Assembly: GCF_021147775.1 (NCBI RefSeq)
Contig: NZ_JAGTPK010000001.1
Coordinates: 124,001-188,000 of the forward strand
Length of the DNA: 64,000 bases
Source of the DNA: Pseudomonas californiensis
GTDB lineage: Bacteria; Pseudomonadota; Gammaproteobacteria; Pseudomonadales; Pseudomonadaceae
Direction of reading: 5' to 3'
A model generated the notes under the pieces. That model was not told the origin of the DNA, did not search any database, and saw only the letters and a list, made by a program, of their open reading frames with translations. Position numbers and translations under genes: made by a program. Positions 28,491 to 36,949 of this stretch are shown here, piece after piece (positions within the stretch are counted from its first letter, which is position 1; each line of letters opens with the position of its first letter).

Positions 28491-29828
28491 ATGACTCTGC
28501 GTCAATTCGCAGGGCTAGGAGCCCTGCTGTCCCTTGCATTACCTGGTTTGGCCCTGGCGGCTGACCCGGTGGCCGAGCCTGTTCTGAATTCCGGCGACAC
28601 CGCGTGGATGCTCACCGCGACCGCTCTGGTTCTGTTCATGACCATCCCAGGCCTCGCCCTGTTCTACGGCGGCATGGTTCGCTCGAAAAACATTCTGTCG
28701 GTGATGATGCAGTGTTTTGCAATCACGGGCCTGATCAGCATCCTGTGGGTCGTGTACGGCTACAGCATCGCGTTTGACACCACCGGTATGGAAGCTGGCG
28801 TCGTCAACTTCAACTCTTTCTTTGGTGGCATGGGTAAAGCGTTCCTGGCGGGTATCACGCCTTCGAGCATTACCGGCGCTGCGGCATTGTTCCCTGAGGC
28901 GGTGTTCGTCACCTTCCAGATGACCTTTGCAATCATCACCCCCGCGCTGATCGTCGGTGCTTTCGCAGAACGCATGAAGTTCTCCGCAATGCTCATCTTC
29001 ATGGGCATCTGGTTCACGCTGGTTTATGCGCCAATCGCTCACATGGTCTGGGGCGGCGTCGGTGGCCTGATGTGGGACTGGGGCGTTCTGGACTTCGCAG
29101 GCGGCACCGTTGTTCACATCAACGCCGGTGTAGCAGGCCTGGTGGCCTGTCTGGTACTGGGCAAGCGTAAAGGCTTCCCGACCACTCCGATGGCTCCGCA
29201 CAACCTGGGTTACACCCTGATTGGCGCTGCAATGCTGTGGGTTGGCTGGTTCGGCTTCAACGCAGGTTCGGCGGCGGCTGCAAACGGTACTGCCGGTATG
29301 GCGATGCTGGTCACCCAGATCGCAACCGCAGCGGCTGCACTGGGCTGGATGTTCGCCGAGTGGCTGACCCACGGCAAGCCAAGCGCTCTGGGCATCGCCT
29401 CGGGTGTGGTTGCCGGTCTGGTTGCCATCACTCCGGCAGCCGGTACGGTTGGTCCGATGGGCGCTCTGATCATTGGTCTGGCGGCTGGCGTCATCTGCTT
29501 CTTCTGTGCCACAAGCCTGAAACGCAAACTGGGCTACGACGACTCCTTGGACGCCTTCGGTGTTCACGGTATCGGTGGTATTGTCGGCGCGATCCTGACG
29601 GGTGTGTTTGCCGCACCTGCCCTGGGCGGCTTCGGCACTGTCACCGACATCGGTGCCCAGGTCTGGATCCAGTTCAAAGGCGTCGCGTTCACGGTTATCT
29701 ACACCGCAATCGTTACCTTCATCATCCTCAAAGTGCTGGACGCCGTCATGGGTCTGCGTGTGACTGAAGAGGAAGAGTCTGTCGGTCTGGACCTTGCGCA
29801 ACACAACGAGCGCGGCTACAACTTGTAA
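28491..29828 (+). CDS. amtB: Ammonium transporter AmtB
   Basis: 445 residues: a cleavable signal (about residues 1-22, LGALLSLALPGLALAADP) then eleven membrane segments. The twin pore histidines are visible in GGTVVHINAGVAGL and FGVHGIGGIVG. Start 28491 is preceded by AGGAG. Conducts ammonium across the inner membrane under GlnK control. The operon ends at a strong terminator. Confidence 0.97.
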   Translation: MTLRQFAGLGALLSLALPGLALAADPVAEPVLNSGDTAWMLTATALVLFMTIPGLALFYGGMVRSKNILSVMMQCFAITGLISILWVVYGYSIAFDTTGMEAGVVNFNSFFGGMGKAFLAGITPSSITGAAALFPEAVFVTFQMTFAIITPALIVGAFAERMKFSAMLIFMGIWFTLVYAPIAHMVWGGVGGLMWDWGVLDFAGGTVVHINAGVAGLVACLVLGKRKGFPTTPMAPHNLGYTLIGAAMLWVGWFGFNAGSAAAANGTAGMAMLVTQIATAAAALGWMFAEWLTHGKPSALGIASGVVAGLVAITPAAGTVGPMGALIIGLAAGVICFFCATSLKRKLGYDDSLDAFGVHGIGGIVGAILTGVFAAPALGGFGTVTDIGAQVWIQFKGVAFTVIYTAIVTFIILKVLDAVMGLRVTEEEESVGLDLAQHNERGYNL

Positions 29829-29844
29829 TACGCCGCATCGTCAG

Positions 29845-29874
29845 AAAAAATGCCCGGGTTCCGGGCATTTTTTT
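29845..29874 (+). terminator. Intrinsic terminator after amtB
   Basis: AAAATGCCCGG, loop GTT, CCGGGCATTTT followed by further T residues, 17 bases after the amtB stop. Confidence 0.9.
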
Positions 29875-30068
29875 GTCTGAGATTTAGGGATATACCCCGC
29901 ATTTCTGTTGTCACTGACTTTGCCCGCGTCAATGATTTCGGCACCATGACGCAGAGCTTGTAACGTTGTCACGATGGTCTTCGATTACTCGCAGGGAAGC
30001 CGGTTTATTGCGCGCTTTGCTTTTTTCTCAGTCGAGTTAGAATGCGCGCCGAAGGTGCGGAGAACGGT

Positions 30069-30494
30069 ATGTGGCATCAATCCAGAATTACCCTGCGAGC
30101 AAGGCCTCGTGGTTTTCATCTGGTCACTGACGAGATCCTCGCAGGCTTGCCTGAGCTGCGGGATTGTCGAGTCGGGCTGCTACAGTTGTGGCTGCAACAT
30201 ACCTCGGCCTCATTGACCGTCAATGAGAATGCCGACCCGGCGGTACGTCGTGACTTCGAGCGTTTTTTCAACCGTCTGGTGCCCCAGGGCGTGGACGGCC
30301 ATGAACATGACGACGAAGGCCCTGATGACTTGCCTGCGCACTTCAAGGCCAGTTTGCTGGGCTGCCAGCTGCTTCTGCCGGTAACGGCGGGGCGGCTTGC
30401 GCTGGGCACCTGGCAAGGTGTTTATCTGGGCGAACATCGAGATGCAGGTGGTTCTCGTAACGTCCTGGCCACCCTTCAGGGTGAATGGATATAA
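30069..30494 (+). CDS. yjbQ: YjbQ-family protein (secondary thiamine-phosphate synthase type)
   Basis: 141 residues from ATG 30069 (MWHQSRITL) behind GCGGAGAAC. UPF0047 signatures [18 protein letters not shown] and [16 protein letters not shown] are intact. E. coli YjbQ has weak thiamine-phosphate synthase activity; the native role is unsettled. The gene lies between amtB and sutA in the same orientation. Confidence 0.9.
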   Translation: MWHQSRITLRARPRGFHLVTDEILAGLPELRDCRVGLLQLWLQHTSASLTVNENADPAVRRDFERFFNRLVPQGVDGHEHDDEGPDDLPAHFKASLLGCQLLLPVTAGRLALGTWQGVYLGEHRDAGGSRNVLATLQGEWI

Positions 30495-30593
30495 CCGCTG
30501 GGGTCAGCGGTTATTGAATTTTTTCCGACAGCCTTAGACTCCTGGGGCTGTTGGGCTATAACTAATGTGCTTTCGCAAGTCATGAGGTAGAAC

Positions 30594-30917
30594 ATGAGCG
30601 ACGACGACAACGACGATCTGCAGGACGACCTCGAAGGCGAGGACGATGGTGAGGAGCTTGCAGCTGCTCCCGAGGACGACGCTGCTGAGGTGGATGAAGC
30701 CGAAGTATCGGCGACACCTGCCAAGGGCAAGGCCAAGGCTGCGGTTTCGGTCGATGAACTGCCCAGCGTAGAAGCCAAGAACAAAGAGCGTGATGCTCTG
30801 GCCCGTGCCATGGAGGAATTCCTCGCGCGTGGTGGCAAGGTGCAGGAAGTGGAGGCCAACGTGGTCGCCGATCCGCCCAAAAAGCCGGATAACAAATATG
30901 GCAGTCGGCCTATCTGA
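30594..30917 (+). CDS. sutA: SutA, RNA polymerase-associated transcription factor
   Basis: 107 residues, extremely acidic N-terminal tail (MSDDDNDDLQDDLEGEDDGE), a short helical core (VEAKNKERDALARAMEEFLA) and a C-terminal tail ending NKYGSRPI. This matches SutA of P. aeruginosa, a small acidic factor that supports transcription, including rRNA, in slow growth. It directly follows yjbQ. No catalytic motif is expected. Confidence 0.88.
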   Translation: MSDDDNDDLQDDLEGEDDGEELAAAPEDDAAEVDEAEVSATPAKGKAKAAVSVDELPSVEAKNKERDALARAMEEFLARGGKVQEVEANVVADPPKKPDNKYGSRPI

Positions 30918-30940
30918 GGCCGTACACGTCGTATGAGACA

Positions 30941-30967
30941 AAGCCCGCCGTCGCTGCGGGCTTTTTC
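30941..30967 (+). terminator. Intrinsic terminator after sutA
   Basis: AAGCCCGC, loop CGTCGCT, GCGGGCTT followed by TTTC. Located between sutA and the converging HAD gene, so it may act in both directions. Confidence 0.85.
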
Positions 30968-30995
30968 TTGGGCGATGCGCCGTCGCTACAGGGCA

Positions 30996-31688
30996 TCATG
31001 CCCAGCGTGCGAGGACTTCCGGCAGCTGTGAGAGGTTATGGATCTCTGCATCAGGCAGACGGTCTTCCTGCCAGACCTTGCCTTGCGGGTTATACCAGAT
31101 GGCGCGCATGCCAGCGCGTTGTGCGCCCGCGATATCGTCATTGGGATGATCGCCAACATGCACGGCATTGCTTGCATCGACATTGCCGCGTCTGAGCGCT
31201 TCGAGGAACGGTGCCGGGTCGGGTTTGCCGATTCCCAGGTCTTCGGCGCACAGCGCGAAGGAAAAGTAGTCTGCGAGCCCCAGGCGCCGTACATCGGCAT
31301 TGCCGTTGGTGATAACGCCCAGCGTGAAGGTTTTGGCGAGGATCTCCAGGGTAGGCTGAACGTCAGGGAAGATCTGCACCTGATGACGACCCTGCAAGAA
31401 CACCTCAAAGCTCTGGTCGGCCAGGTCCTGCGCCTCTTCAGGGTCGTAGCCAGCATCTTCCAGCGCATGAAACAGTACCCGTTTGCGCAGTGCACTGATG
31501 CGGTGCTTGAAAGACGGATCTGCCTCGACCAGGCGTGAGCGGATTTCCCAAAGGTGTTCCACCGGGATCGGTCCCAGCTTTGGTGCATGCTCCGCAAGCC
31601 AGTCGCGCAGCGTGGCTTCGGCGCCGACGATGGCCGGTGCCGTATCCCACAGCGTATCGTCAAGATCGAATGTCACCAGCTTAATCAT
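30996..31688 (-). CDS. HAD-superfamily phosphatase
   Basis: 230 residues from ATG 31688 ([16 protein letters not shown]). Motifs: DLDDT (I), ITNGNAD (II), GKPDPAPF (III) and [16 protein letters not shown] (IV), with an alpha-helical cap between I and II (YjjG/GS1-like). Substrate unknown; pyrimidine 5'-nucleotidase or a general phosphatase is possible. Its start overlaps the end of xerC by 8 bases, so it is translated with the xerC operon. Confidence 0.88.
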   Translation of the reverse strand: MIKLVTFDLDDTLWDTAPAIVGAEATLRDWLAEHAPKLGPIPVEHLWEIRSRLVEADPSFKHRISALRKRVLFHALEDAGYDPEEAQDLADQSFEVFLQGRHQVQIFPDVQPTLEILAKTFTLGVITNGNADVRRLGLADYFSFALCAEDLGIGKPDPAPFLEALRRGNVDASNAVHVGDHPNDDIAGAQRAGMRAIWYNPQGKVWQEDRLPDAEIHNLSQLPEVLARWA

Positions 31689-32580
31689 CTGCAGATCCTT
31701 TACGTTTGGCGCGGGGGTGTGCACTGTCATAGACAGTAGCCAAATGCTGAAAGTCCAGGTGTGTATAAATCTGCGTGGTCTTGATATCAGCATGGCCCAG
31801 CAGCTCTTGCACGGCACGCAGGTCCTGTGACGACTCGAGCAGGTGGCTGGCAAACGAATGACGCAGCATGTGCGGATGCAGGTTTTGCCCCAACTCGCGC
31901 TCGCCGAAGGCCTTGACCCGGTTCTGGACCGCACGTGCGCCCAGCCGTTTGCCGTGCTGGCTGACAAACACCGCATCATCCTGCGGGTTGGTCAGGGCTC
32001 GCAGGGGCAGCCAGTGCTCAAGCGCCTGACGCGCCTTGCTGCCGACCGGCAAAACGCGGCTTTTGCTGCCCTTGCCAAGTACCTGCACCAGCCCCTCGCG
32101 CAGGTCCAACTGATCGAGGTTCAGCCCTGTCAGTTCGGACAGACGCAGCCCGGAGGAATACAGCAGCTCCAGAATGGCCTGATCGCGGCGAGCCAGAAAG
32201 TCATCTTCGACCCCGCCATCCAGCAATTGCGAAGTCCGGTCAGTGTCCAGCGTCTTGGGCAGGCGACGTTCGCCTTTGGGCGGAGACAGACCGTTGGCGG
32301 GGTCATGCTCGCAGATGCCTTCGCGGTTCAGGTATTTGTACAGGCCGCGCACCGCAGACAGCATTCGCGCCAGGCTGCGTGATGACTGGCCTTGCTGATG
32401 CTGGCGGGCGGTGAAGTTGCGCAGGTGCTGGATGTCCAGGTCTGTCCAGCTCGACAGCCGGGCTTTCTGGCAGAACGCCAGAACCTTGTCCAGATCGCGC
32501 CGGTAGGCTTCCAGCGTGTGCGGTGACACCTGACGCTCACTGCGCAGGTGCATGCAGTAGGCGTCCAGATGCTGTTCCAT
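31681..32580 (-). CDS. xerC: Site-specific tyrosine recombinase XerC
   Basis: 299 residues with an N-terminal core-binding SAM-like domain (1-90) and a catalytic domain containing all active-site residues: Arg146 (SSGLRLSEL), His237 and Arg240 ([14 protein letters not shown]), His263 (LLGHADI) and Tyr272 (IYTHLD). With XerD it resolves chromosome dimers at dif. It lies downstream of dapF and DUF484, the standard order. Known as sss in some pseudomonads. Confidence 0.96.
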   Translation of the reverse strand: MEQHLDAYCMHLRSERQVSPHTLEAYRRDLDKVLAFCQKARLSSWTDLDIQHLRNFTARQHQQGQSSRSLARMLSAVRGLYKYLNREGICEHDPANGLSPPKGERRLPKTLDTDRTSQLLDGGVEDDFLARRDQAILELLYSSGLRLSELTGLNLDQLDLREGLVQVLGKGSKSRVLPVGSKARQALEHWLPLRALTNPQDDAVFVSQHGKRLGARAVQNRVKAFGERELGQNLHPHMLRHSFASHLLESSQDLRAVQELLGHADIKTTQIYTHLDFQHLATVYDSAHPRAKRKGSADD

Positions 32581-32582
32581 GC

Positions 32583-33317
32583 CTAGCGGACCGACCGTAA
32601 CGAATGGGCGAAGCGCGGCAGCAGGCGGCTCAGAACGTCAGCGATGTAGCTGAGAAACAAGGTGCCGACCGAGCTTTTGTAGTGCTGTGGGTCACGACTG
32701 CCGATTGCCAGCACGCCATGAAGCCCCAGATGCTCGAGGCTTGCGATAGCAGTCGAGCCTACTTCCTTGCTTTGCGCGTCGCCAAACAGGAAGGTCAGCT
32801 CGTGTTCGCGCAATGCACCACACACGACCTTGTCGCCGATCAGGCCGCCGATGCTTTTCTGGGCTTCGGCCGTGCTCACCCAGCGTCCCACCGGCATTGA
32901 GCTGTCGCTGAACAGAATCAGGCTGACAAAGGGCACCTGGAAATCCTGGCGCAGGCTGTCTTCCACGGCGACCACGATCTCTTCCAGGCTGGTGGCGTCC
33001 ATCAGCGCGAGGTTCAGGCGGCGGGTTTTTTCGAACAACCTGTCGTTGTCCCGTGCGACGTCCATCAGCTGTGAAAGACGGTGGCGCATCTCGATGTTAC
33101 GTTCGCGCAGCAGCTTGAGCTGGCGCTCGACCAGCGAGACGGTATCGCCGCGCTGATGAGGGATACGCATCGAGACCAACAACTCGTCATGCTCGGCGAA
33201 GAAGTCGGGGTGCTGAAGCAGGAAAGCGATGACCGCTTCCGCTTCAAGGTTTGGCGCTGCGCTATCGACAGTCGATTCGCTGGGTGTACCGGTTGAAGTA
33301 GGAGGCTGATCGGTCAT
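32583..33317 (-). CDS. DUF484 GAF-like protein
   Basis: 244 residues: N-terminal [19 protein letters not shown], a coiled-coil linker (about 65-100; [20 protein letters not shown]) and a GAF-like domain to the end. Conserved between dapF and xerC in gammaproteobacteria; biochemical role unknown. Starts 13 bp after the dapF stop, and its stop is 2 bases before xerC. Confidence 0.88.
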   Translation of the reverse strand: MTDQPPTSTGTPSESTVDSAAPNLEAEAVIAFLLQHPDFFAEHDELLVSMRIPHQRGDTVSLVERQLKLLRERNIEMRHRLSQLMDVARDNDRLFEKTRRLNLALMDATSLEEIVVAVEDSLRQDFQVPFVSLILFSDSSMPVGRWVSTAEAQKSIGGLIGDKVVCGALREHELTFLFGDAQSKEVGSTAIASLEHLGLHGVLAIGSRDPQHYKSSVGTLFLSYIADVLSRLLPRFAHSLRSVR

Positions 33318-33330
33318 CGCATTTGCTCAC

Positions 33331-34161
33331 TTAAAGACGAACTTGGCCTTCATAAACCCTGACGGCCGGGCCGGTCATCATGACGGGGTGCCCCGGACCT
33401 GCCCACTCGATGGACAGTCGTCCACCCGGCAGGTCGATCAGCAAAGGCGACATCATCCAGCCCTGGCTGATGGCGGCAACGGCGGCTGCGCAGGCACCTG
33501 TGCCGCAGGCCTGAGTCTCGCCTGCACCACGCTCCCAGACGCGCAACTGAGCACGCTGGCGGTCCACAACATGAAGGAATCCCACATTGACCCGAGCCGG
33601 AAAGCGCGGGTGATGTTCGATTTTCGGGCCCAGTTCATGCACCGGGGCGTTGTTGATGTCATCCACTCGCAGCACCGCGTGGGGGTTGCCCATGGAGACA
33701 GCGGCCAATTCGACATTCTGCCCATCTACATCGACGGTGTAGCTGGTGGCCTGAGCCGCAGCCTGAAACGGAATTTCATCGGGAACCAGGCGTGGCGGCC
33801 CCATGTTGACGCTGATTTGTCCGTCGTTACGGATATCCAGCTCGATGATGCCGCTCTTGGTTTCGACGCGAATCTGTTTTTTGGCAGTCAGGCGCTTGTC
33901 GAGTACGAAGCGGGCGAAGCAGCGCGCACCATTGCCGCACTGTTCGACTTCGGAACCGTCCGAGTTGAAGATGCGATAGCGAAAGTCCACGTCCGGATTG
34001 TTCGGCGCCTCGACCAGCAACAGCTGATCGAAGCCGACACCGGTGTGTCTGTCGCCCCATTGTTTGGCGTGCTTGGGCAGAATATGCGCGTGCTGACTCA
34101 CCAGGTCCAGGACCATGAAGTCGTTACCCAGCCCGTGCATTTTGGTAAAACGCAGCAGCAT
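33331..34161 (-). CDS. dapF: Diaminopimelate epimerase
   Basis: 276 residues from ATG 34161 ([15 protein letters not shown]). The two catalytic cysteines are present: Cys75 in [10 protein letters not shown] and Cys219 in [13 protein letters not shown]. Interconverts LL- and meso-diaminopimelate for peptidoglycan and lysine. It follows lysA by 4 bases, so the pair is one unit. The longer frame to 34230 lies inside lysA. Confidence 0.97.
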   Translation of the reverse strand: MLLRFTKMHGLGNDFMVLDLVSQHAHILPKHAKQWGDRHTGVGFDQLLLVEAPNNPDVDFRYRIFNSDGSEVEQCGNGARCFARFVLDKRLTAKKQIRVETKSGIIELDIRNDGQISVNMGPPRLVPDEIPFQAAAQATSYTVDVDGQNVELAAVSMGNPHAVLRVDDINNAPVHELGPKIEHHPRFPARVNVGFLHVVDRQRAQLRVWERGAGETQACGTGACAAAVAAISQGWMMSPLLIDLPGGRLSIEWAGPGHPVMMTGPAVRVYEGQVRL

Positions 34162-34165
34162 GGGG

Positions 34166-35413
34166 TTACTCCGGCAGCAGGCTTTCGCCAGCAAACAGCT
34201 CGGCCACGGTTTCGCGACGACGCACTTCAAAGACCTGCGAACCGTCTACCAGTACTTCGGCGGCGCGGCCACGTGTGTTGTAGTTCGAGCTCATTACAAA
34301 GCCGTAGGCGCCAGCGGAATGCACAGCCAGCAAGTCATCTTCGGCCAGTGCGAGCTCTCGGCCCTTGGCCAGAAAGTCACCTGTTTCGCAGATCGGCCCT
34401 ACGATGTCATAGGGGCGCGACGCGGTGTCACGCGGGCGGACCGCTGTGACGTCCATCCAGGCTTGGTAAAGCGCCGGGCGGATCAGGTCGTTCATGGCCG
34501 CATCGACGATGGCGAAGTCCTTGTGCTCGGTGTGCTTGAGGTACTCGACTTTGGTCAGTAGTACACCGGCGTTGGCCACGATGAAGCGGCCGGGTTCAAA
34601 CACCAGGCCCAGGTCGCGGCCTTCGAGACGTTCCCGCACCGCATTGATGTATTCGCCAGCCAATGGCGGCTCTTCATCGCGATAACGCACGCCCAGTCCG
34701 CCACCCAGATCGATATGGTGCAGATGGATGCCGCAATCGCCCAGGCGATCGACCAGAGCCAGCAAGCGATCCAGCGCATCAATGAACGGCTCAAGGGTGG
34801 TCAACTGTGAACCGATGTGGCAGTCGACGCCGATCACTTCCAGATTGGGCAATTGCGAGGCGCGCACGTAAACGTCTTCGGCGTCAGCAATGGCAATGCC
34901 GAACTTGTTTTCCTTGAGGCCCGTGGAGATATACGGGTGAGTGCCCGCGTCCACGTCGGGATTGACCCGCAACGAGATCGGCGCGCGTACGTTGAGTTCG
35001 GCGGCTACTGTTTGCAAACGCTCAAGCTCATCGGTGGACTCGACGTTGAAGCAGTGCACGCCCACTTCCAGGGCGCGGCGCATGTCTTCACGGGTCTTGC
35101 CGACGCCGGAAAACACGATTCTTTCCGGCTTGCCGCCAGCGGCCAGTACTCGCTCCAGCTCGCCGCGTGAAACGATGTCGAAACCGGCGCCGAGGCGTGC
35201 CAGGACATTGAGTACACCCAGATTGGAGTTGGCTTTGACAGCGAAGCACACCAGATGTGGCATGCCGCTCAGTGCGTCGGCATAGGCACGGTATTGCGCT
35301 TCGATATGAGCGCGTGAGTAGACATAGGTCGGCGTACCGAAGCGATCGGCAATGGCAGACAAAGCTACTCCTTCCGCGAACAGCTCACCGTCGCGGTAGT
35401 TGAAGGCGTCCAT
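34166..35413 (-). CDS. lysA: Diaminopimelate decarboxylase
   Basis: 415 residues. PLP lysine in [14 protein letters not shown], glycine-rich [25 protein letters not shown] for phosphate binding, and [15 protein letters not shown] containing the catalytic cysteine. Makes L-lysine from meso-DAP. First large gene of the lysA-dapF-DUF484-xerC-HAD operon, 9 bp after the small lipoprotein gene. Confidence 0.97.
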   Translation of the reverse strand: MDAFNYRDGELFAEGVALSAIADRFGTPTYVYSRAHIEAQYRAYADALSGMPHLVCFAVKANSNLGVLNVLARLGAGFDIVSRGELERVLAAGGKPERIVFSGVGKTREDMRRALEVGVHCFNVESTDELERLQTVAAELNVRAPISLRVNPDVDAGTHPYISTGLKENKFGIAIADAEDVYVRASQLPNLEVIGVDCHIGSQLTTLEPFIDALDRLLALVDRLGDCGIHLHHIDLGGGLGVRYRDEEPPLAGEYINAVRERLEGRDLGLVFEPGRFIVANAGVLLTKVEYLKHTEHKDFAIVDAAMNDLIRPALYQAWMDVTAVRPRDTASRPYDIVGPICETGDFLAKGRELALAEDDLLAVHSAGAYGFVMSSNYNTRGRAAEVLVDGSQVFEVRRRETVAELFAGESLLPE

Positions 35414-35422
35414 GGGATTCCC

Positions 35423-35569
35423 TTAAAGATGCTTGTGCGATTGCGATTTGGCTTGTTCGTCAGGGGACTTGGTGTCGTCCGGCAGATACAACGGGCCCTT
35501 TTGACCGCAGGCCGTAACAAGACAAGCGACCGCGACAAGCGCAGCAAGCGAAGAGATCAGGCGCTTCAT
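35423..35569 (-). CDS. lppL: Small lipoprotein LppL/LptM-like
   Basis: 48 residues (MKRLISSLAALVAVACLVTA then CGQKGPLYLP). Signal peptidase II lipobox LVTAC with lipid Cys21, and the CGQKGPLYLP sequence shared by the LptM/LppL family, which helps LptD maturation in enterobacteria. Ribosome site AAAGGATTTC precedes the start. It lies directly upstream of lysA, the conserved Pseudomonas position. Confidence 0.9.
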   Translation of the reverse strand: MKRLISSLAALVAVACLVTACGQKGPLYLPDDTKSPDEQAKSQSHKHL

Positions 35570-35804
35570 GGCGAAATCCTTTGAAAAGCATTAATTGCGC
35601 CCGAGTATACCGACCACCCGGCACCTTGCCTATGCGACGGCCCTCCCGTCTGGCGGGCCTTATGCGATTGTTGGCCAATAATACCGTTACGTCGGATTCT
35701 TTCGTCTATGCCGTGCCAATGGCGGGTATGCTTTGCATTTGGCTGGCTGCGTCCGTATCTTGCCTCCACTGCGCTATCAGTAGTCTTTTTTCGAGGTTCC
35801 CGTA

Positions 35805-36137
35805 ATGAGTTTGACCGAAGCCCGCTTTCACGACCTTGTCGATGTAACCCAGCAGAATCTGGAAGATGTTTTCGACGAGAGTGATCTGGATGTGGATCTG
35901 GAAAATTCTGCCGGTGTACTGACGGTCAAATTCGAAAATGGCTCCCAGTTGATTTTCAGCCGTCAGGAACCGCTCCGCCAGTTGTGGCTCGCTGCCAGGT
36001 CGGGCGGTTTTCACTTCGACTACGACGAAGAAAACAGCCGTTGGGCCTGTGACACCAGTGATGAGTTGCTCAGCGAGATGCTCAAACGCATCACCCTTGA
36101 TCAGGCTGGCGTCGAGCTGGATTTCGACGAGATCTGA
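35805..36137 (+). CDS. cyaY: Iron donor protein CyaY (bacterial frataxin)
   Basis: 110 residues: acidic first helix and strand (DVFDESDLDVDLENSAGVLTV region), GSQLIFSRQEPLRQLWLAA and GGFHFDYDEE, the frataxin signature. Binds ferrous iron and modulates IscS-dependent Fe-S assembly. Divergent from lppL-lysA; followed 2 bases later by the DUF1289 gene. Confidence 0.95.
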   Translation: MSLTEARFHDLVDVTQQNLEDVFDESDLDVDLENSAGVLTVKFENGSQLIFSRQEPLRQLWLAARSGGFHFDYDEENSRWACDTSDELLSEMLKRITLDQAGVELDFDEI

Positions 36138-36139
36138 TC

Positions 36140-36388
36140 ATGAGCCAGAGCATCCCGACTGCCACCGTCAAGCCGCCCAAGCCGCTGTTCAGCAACGTCA
36201 GCCCGGCAGTGAAATCGCCTTGTGTCAGTCTGTGTCGGCTCGACGAGCAAAAAGTCTGTCTCGGGTGTTTTCGCCACGTTGAAGATATCCGTGAATGGCG
36301 TTCGGCCGATGACGACCGGCGTCGGCAGATCCGTCGCGACGCCGATCAGCGCCAGGCGCATGCTCAGCTCAATCCGTCGATCGGCTGA
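36140..36388 (+). CDS. DUF1289 Cys-rich small protein
   Basis: 82 residues with the DUF1289 pattern KSPCVSLCRLDEQKVCLGCFR (four Cys, possible Fe-S or zinc site) followed by a basic, Arg-rich helix. Coupled to cyaY (start 2 bases after its stop), suggesting a link to iron or Fe-S metabolism; function otherwise unknown. Confidence 0.85.
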   Translation: MSQSIPTATVKPPKPLFSNVSPAVKSPCVSLCRLDEQKVCLGCFRHVEDIREWRSADDDRRRQIRRDADQRQAHAQLNPSIG

Positions 36389-36461
36389 CGGTCCATCGGG
36401 TTGTGTATTTAATCCGCTGTGTTAGTGTCAGACCCTGCTTCTCCAGAGCGAGAGGCCCATC

Positions 36462-36489
36462 AAAACCCCGCCCGGTCCGGCGGGGTTTT
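36462..36489 (+). terminator. Intrinsic terminator before rnk
   Basis: AAAACCCCGCC, loop of about 6, GGCGGGGTTTT, then TGCTTTTA. It closes the cyaY-DUF1289 unit just upstream of the rnk ribosome site. Confidence 0.85.
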
Positions 36490-36526
36490 GCTTTTATATT
36501 GCGCAGAAAAAGGAGGCTGCCCTGCC

Positions 36527-36934
36527 ATGAACAACCCACCCTCGATCATTCTTACCCGGCTCGATGTACAGCGCCTTGAGCAGCTGATTGACAGCCTGGA
36601 CGACACCACGCCTGGCGTTCAGGCACTGCAGGCCGAACTGGACCGTGCAGAAGAAGTAGTTGGCCACGATGAAGTGCCCGACGGCGTGGTGACCATGAAT
36701 TCGCGTGTGCACTGCCGAGAAGAAGTCAGCGGCAAGGACTACCACCTCAAACTGGTCTATCCAAAGGACGCTGGCGGTGACGGGACTGTCTCGGTTCTGG
36801 CGCCCATCGGCTCTGCGTTGCTGGGTTTGCAGGTAGGGCAGCACATCGACTGGCCAGCACCGGGCGGCAAAACGCTCAAGCTCACTTTGCTGGCAGTTGA
36901 GTATCAGCCGGAAGCGGCAGGCGAATACCAGTAA
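36527..36934 (+). CDS. rnk: Nucleoside diphosphate kinase regulator Rnk
   Basis: 135 residues from ATG 36527 behind AGGAGG. N-terminal coiled-coil-like helices (RLDVQRLEQLIDSLDD) and a GreA/B-type C-terminal domain (VSVLAPIGSALLGLQVGQ). Binds RNA polymerase in the secondary-channel family manner and was named for effects on Ndk in P. aeruginosa. Convergent with cyaA. Confidence 0.92.
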   Translation: MNNPPSIILTRLDVQRLEQLIDSLDDTTPGVQALQAELDRAEEVVGHDEVPDGVVTMNSRVHCREEVSGKDYHLKLVYPKDAGGDGTVSVLAPIGSALLGLQVGQHIDWPAPGGKTLKLTLLAVEYQPEAAGEYQ

Positions 36935-36949
36935 TCGACTGCGCCTTGA